Below, piece by piece: positions 5,859 through 6,307 of a DNA stretch of 6,307 nt; positions within the stretch are counted from its first letter, which is position 1, and every line of letters starts with the position of its first letter. Position numbers and translations under genes: made by a program. Below the pieces are notes generated by a model that ran no database searches, had not been told where the DNA came from, and worked only from the letters and a program-made list of their open reading frames with translations. The stretch is taken from NCBI GenBank assembly GCA_030639555.1, contig DAOWCM010000130.1, forward strand, positions 1-6,307, in the 5' to 3' direction. Origin of the DNA: Candidatus Eiseniibacteriota bacterium (GTDB lineage: Bacteria > Joyebacterota > Joyebacteria > Joyebacterales > Joyebacteraceae).

Positions 5859-6307
5859 ATGCGGCAGACACGAAGAAACAGCATCATCTGGGGTGCGAAG
5901 GTGGCGCTGGCGCTCGCGGTGTTCGTGACCGCGCCGGTTCTCCCGGGCTGTACGGCGGAGACACCGGAGCTCGAGCTGGCGGAGGAGGACAGAGCGGCGC
6001 TCGCGTCGCTCGGCTACGTCGCGAACGAGCTGACGGAAAGCGGAGGGGCGGACACCGAGAAGCGCGTGCTGGTCCTGGGGATCGACGGGATGGACTGGCT
6101 CATCACCACCCGGATGCTGGACGAGGGCAAGCTTCCGCACTTCCGGGCGCTGGCGAACGAGGGCGGCTTCAGCCCGCTCCTGTCCAGCATCCCGCCGCAG
6201 AGCCCGGTGGCGTGGTCGAACTTCATCACGGGCGCGGACCCGGGCGGCCACGGCATCTTCGATTTCGTCCACCGCGACCGCGAGACCTACCTGCCGTATC
6301 TCTCGAC
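5859..6307 (+). CDS. Lipoprotein alkaline-phosphatase-superfamily phosphodiesterase, N-terminal part
   Basis: The gene runs off the window; 149 complete codons are visible. It starts with ATG one base after the TAG of the preceding gene, with GAGAGG (5844-5849) nine bases upstream. MRQTRRNSII, then a hydrophobic core and VLPG-Cys31, form a lipoprotein signal, though Pro at the -2 position is unusual for a lipobox. A stretch with ALASLGYV (47-54) follows. From residue 68 the catalytic domain begins: RVLVLGIDGMD (metal ligand Asp76), LDEGKLPHFRALANEGG, and PQSPVAWSNFITG with predicted nucleophile Ser115, then GHGIFDF. Over 82 ungapped residues from Lys68, 46 match the upstream protein by hand count. 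It should be a lipid-anchored extracytoplasmic hydrolase of phosphate esters. The remaining metal ligands lie beyond the window, so activity cannot be confirmed. Confidence 0.9.
   Translation, partial: MRQTRRNSIIWGAKVALALAVFVTAPVLPGCTAETPELELAEEDRAALASLGYVANELTESGGADTEKRVLVLGIDGMDWLITTRMLDEGKLPHFRALANEGGFSPLLSSIPPQSPVAWSNFITGADPGGHGIFDFVHRDRETYLPYLS

Noticed and set aside
3635..5887. 750-residue minus-strand open frame
   Set aside because: It is antisense to the phosphodiesterase, which has complete catalytic motifs, a promoter and a ribosome site. The antisense product is Arg/Leu/Val/Glu-rich with no recognisable domain; strong third-position GC bias explains its length.
5718..6272. 184-residue minus-strand open frame at the right end
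   Set aside because: It opposes the lipoprotein phosphodiesterase, whose forward frame shows a signal, a lipobox and catalytic motifs and continues beyond the window.
1..6307. Search for tRNA/rRNA genes, insertion sequences, CRISPR arrays, toxin-antitoxin or defence genes
   Set aside because: No tRNA-like cloverleaf, transposase motif, regularly spaced repeat or recognisable defence domain was seen by eye; the genes present account for nearly all of the window.

Overview
The window is GC-rich bacterial chromosome (roughly two thirds G+C by eye) with dense gene packing. It holds four complete or near-complete transcription units and no RNA genes, transposons, phage genes or CRISPR. Secreted proteins, a lipoprotein and three promoters resembling the housekeeping -35/-10 consensus point to an ordinary bacterium. 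The sequence does not fix the phylum; a high-GC environmental or metagenome-derived lineage is likely.

Layout. Bases 1-278 are the 3' end of a plus-strand ABC exporter gene. It converges on a minus-strand pair: a secreted protein of unknown function (1329-2225) and a sugar-nucleotidyltransferase-like protein (322-1329), which overlap by one base (TAGTG) and are read from a promoter at 2304-2332. Upstream, also on the minus strand, is an EamA/DMT-family membrane transporter (2404-3339). Its promoter lies back to back with that of a plus-strand gene for a membrane-anchored alkaline-phosphatase-superfamily enzyme (type I phosphodiesterase/nucleotide pyrophosphatase fold, 3518-5857). One base after its stop begins a second, paralogous enzyme, a predicted lipoprotein cut off by the window end (5859-6307). 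This last gene is open to the window edge and easily missed.

How they fit together. The two phosphodiesterase-like enzymes form one operon and are clear paralogues: 46 of 82 aligned residues are identical by hand count in the only catalytic stretch visible in both. They differ in membrane attachment. The first has a signal-like N-terminus plus a second hydrophobic helix followed by a strongly basic segment, which suggests its catalytic domain may lie in the cytoplasm. The second has a lipobox and should be outside. Their substrates cannot be read from the sequence. A nucleotidyltransferase, a DMT exporter and phosphodiesterases side by side would suit cell-envelope or glycoconjugate metabolism, but that is inference from neighbourhood only.

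A repeated oddity is Gly/Ala/Asp-rich low-complexity sequence: an insert in the nucleotidyltransferase, an insert and a repeat-bearing tail in the first phosphodiesterase, and a linker in the secreted protein. I see no convincing new defence or mobile system here. The most interesting point is the tandem phosphodiesterase pair with contrasting anchors and its divergent promoter region.
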